Origin: Peptostreptococcus faecalis | GTDB taxonomy: Bacteria; Bacillota; Clostridia; Peptostreptococcales; Peptostreptococcaceae | Direction of reading: 5' to 3' | Length of the DNA stretch: 64,000 nucleotides | NCBI RefSeq assembly: GCF_900240845.1 | Contig: NZ_OERU01000002.1 | Coordinates: 130,938 to 194,937 of the forward strand | Shown: positions 63,368-64,000 of the stretch, piece after piece | How the letters are laid out: every line of letters starts with the position of its first letter | Position numbering within the stretch: the first letter of the stretch is position 1 | The notes under the pieces: generated by a model | Database searches by the model: none | Told to the model about the DNA's origin: nothing | What the model saw: only the letters and a program-made list of their open reading frames with translations | Program-made: the position numbers and the translations under genes

Positions 63368-64000
63368 ATGAATTTATTTAGTTTAGAAGGAAAAGTTGCA
63401 GTAATCACAGGTGCATCAAGTGGATTAGGAGCAGATGCAGCAAGAGCTTTTGCTGAAGCAGGTGCAAACGTGGCACTATTGGCTAGACGTGAGGAAAAGC
63501 TTTTCGAAGTAGCGAAGGAAATAAATGAAAAGTATAATAAAATAGCTTTAACAGTAAAGTGTGATATTTCAAATGAAGATGATGTCAAAAATGCTTTTGA
63601 TACAATTATCAAAGAGTTTGGGAAAGTTGATATACTTCTAAATAATGCTGGTATAGCTCTTAGAGGTGGAGTAGATGACATGTCTACAGAAGACTGGAAT
63701 AAAATGATGGAAGTCAATGTAAATGGAATCTATTTAGCTTGTAAGTATGCAGTTCCTCATATGAAAAAACAGAATTATGGAAAGATAATAAATACTGCTT
63801 CAGTAAATGCATTGATAGCAGATAAAAATCCACCATTTATAAGACATGCATATAATGCTTCAAAATCAGCAGTTATAGGACTTACGAGGGGTATTGCGGC
63901 AAGCCATAGTCAATTTGGAATTACGTGTAATGCAGTAGGACCAGGATTATTTGAGTCTGAAATGACAGAAGGTACATTATTTAAATCAGATGAATTTTTA
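63368..64000 (+). CDS. Short-chain dehydrogenase/reductase, 3'-truncated by window edge
   Basis: 211 codons are visible with no stop before the edge. MNLFSLEGKVAVITGASSGLG gives the TGxxxGxG NAD(P) loop in shorter blocks (VITGASSGLG), LNNAGIALRGG follows, then Ser in TASVNAL and the YNASK catalytic pair, all in the classical SDR order. GGAGG lies before the ATG at 63368. It is a likely 3-oxoacyl or sugar-alcohol dehydrogenase; the C-terminal substrate lid is missing here. Confidence 0.93.
   Translation, partial: MNLFSLEGKVAVITGASSGLGADAARAFAEAGANVALLARREEKLFEVAKEINEKYNKIALTVKCDISNEDDVKNAFDTIIKEFGKVDILLNNAGIALRGGVDDMSTEDWNKMMEVNVNGIYLACKYAVPHMKKQNYGKIINTASVNALIADKNPPFIRHAYNASKSAVIGLTRGIAASHSQFGITCNAVGPGLFESEMTEGTLFKSDEFL

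Noticed and set aside
63364-63717. Minus-strand frame opposite the short-chain dehydrogenase
   Set aside because: The plus strand codes a clear SDR protein with a ribosome site; the antisense frame has none.

Overview
The window is AT-rich Firmicutes DNA. It most resembles an anaerobic, amino-acid-fermenting member of the Peptostreptococcaceae. The pointers are three surface proteins anchored by CWB2 modules (the Clostridioides difficile type of cell-wall anchor), a sigL-cggR-gap-pgk-tpi-gpmI-eno block in the order I recall for that family, butyrate kinase/phosphotransbutyrylase beside indolepyruvate ferredoxin oxidoreductase, an anaerobic thiSFGH operon and abundant strong Shine-Dalgarno sites. 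This placement is inference from gene content; no rRNA or tRNA gene was found to confirm it.

Layout. 1-1.6 kb: 3'-truncated CWB2 surface protein. 2-7 kb: an accessory-looking stretch with a GNAT acetyltransferase, a promoter-to-terminator small-RNA or leader-peptide unit, an overlooked 57-codon gene on the plus strand, three paralogous four-helix membrane proteins, a lipoprotein and a CPBP membrane protease. It abuts tmRNA, and the 3' flank of tmRNA is duplicated inside it. 6.9-13 kb: ssrA, smpB, a YfhO-type membrane protein, rnr and secG. 13-22 kb: lower glycolysis (eno, gpmI, tpiA, pgk, gap) with the regulator cggR and sigma-54. 22-25.4 kb: a three-gene envelope/glycolipid operon. 25.6-29.4 kb: class II aldolase, a nucleotidase-like HAD protein, a metallophosphoesterase, an MBL hydrolase and a small protein. 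29.5-34.8 kb: YheO-type regulator, buk, ptb, iorB and iorA, which together suggest energy conservation from aromatic amino acids. 35-38.9 kb: several unassigned proteins, including a TPR protein with a 14-cysteine tail and a very acidic repeat protein. 39.2-42.4 kb: ppx-ppk polyphosphate pair. 42.4-47.7 kb: two divergent CWB2 proteins. 48-51.1 kb: Gate-domain transporter, AI-2E family protein, YjdI/YjdJ pair. 51.2-54.7 kb: thiSFGH plus a ThiE/TenI protein behind a compact structured leader with a terminator. 54.9-59.6 kb: CNNM/CorC protein, YitT protein, and a PIG-L deacetylase next to an ATP-grasp ligase. 59.8-64 kb: XRE membrane regulator, divergent flavoprotein and HxlR regulator, membrane protein, TraX-like protein and a 3'-truncated short-chain dehydrogenase.

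No CRISPR array, rRNA, tRNA, transposase or integrase was seen. Most transcription units end in strong hairpins, many shared by convergent genes. The most interesting unexplained items are the tmRNA-flank duplication with its small membrane/peptide gene cluster (2.6-6.9 kb), the hairpin leader in front of thiS, and the deacetylase/ATP-grasp pair, which could build an amino-sugar conjugate.
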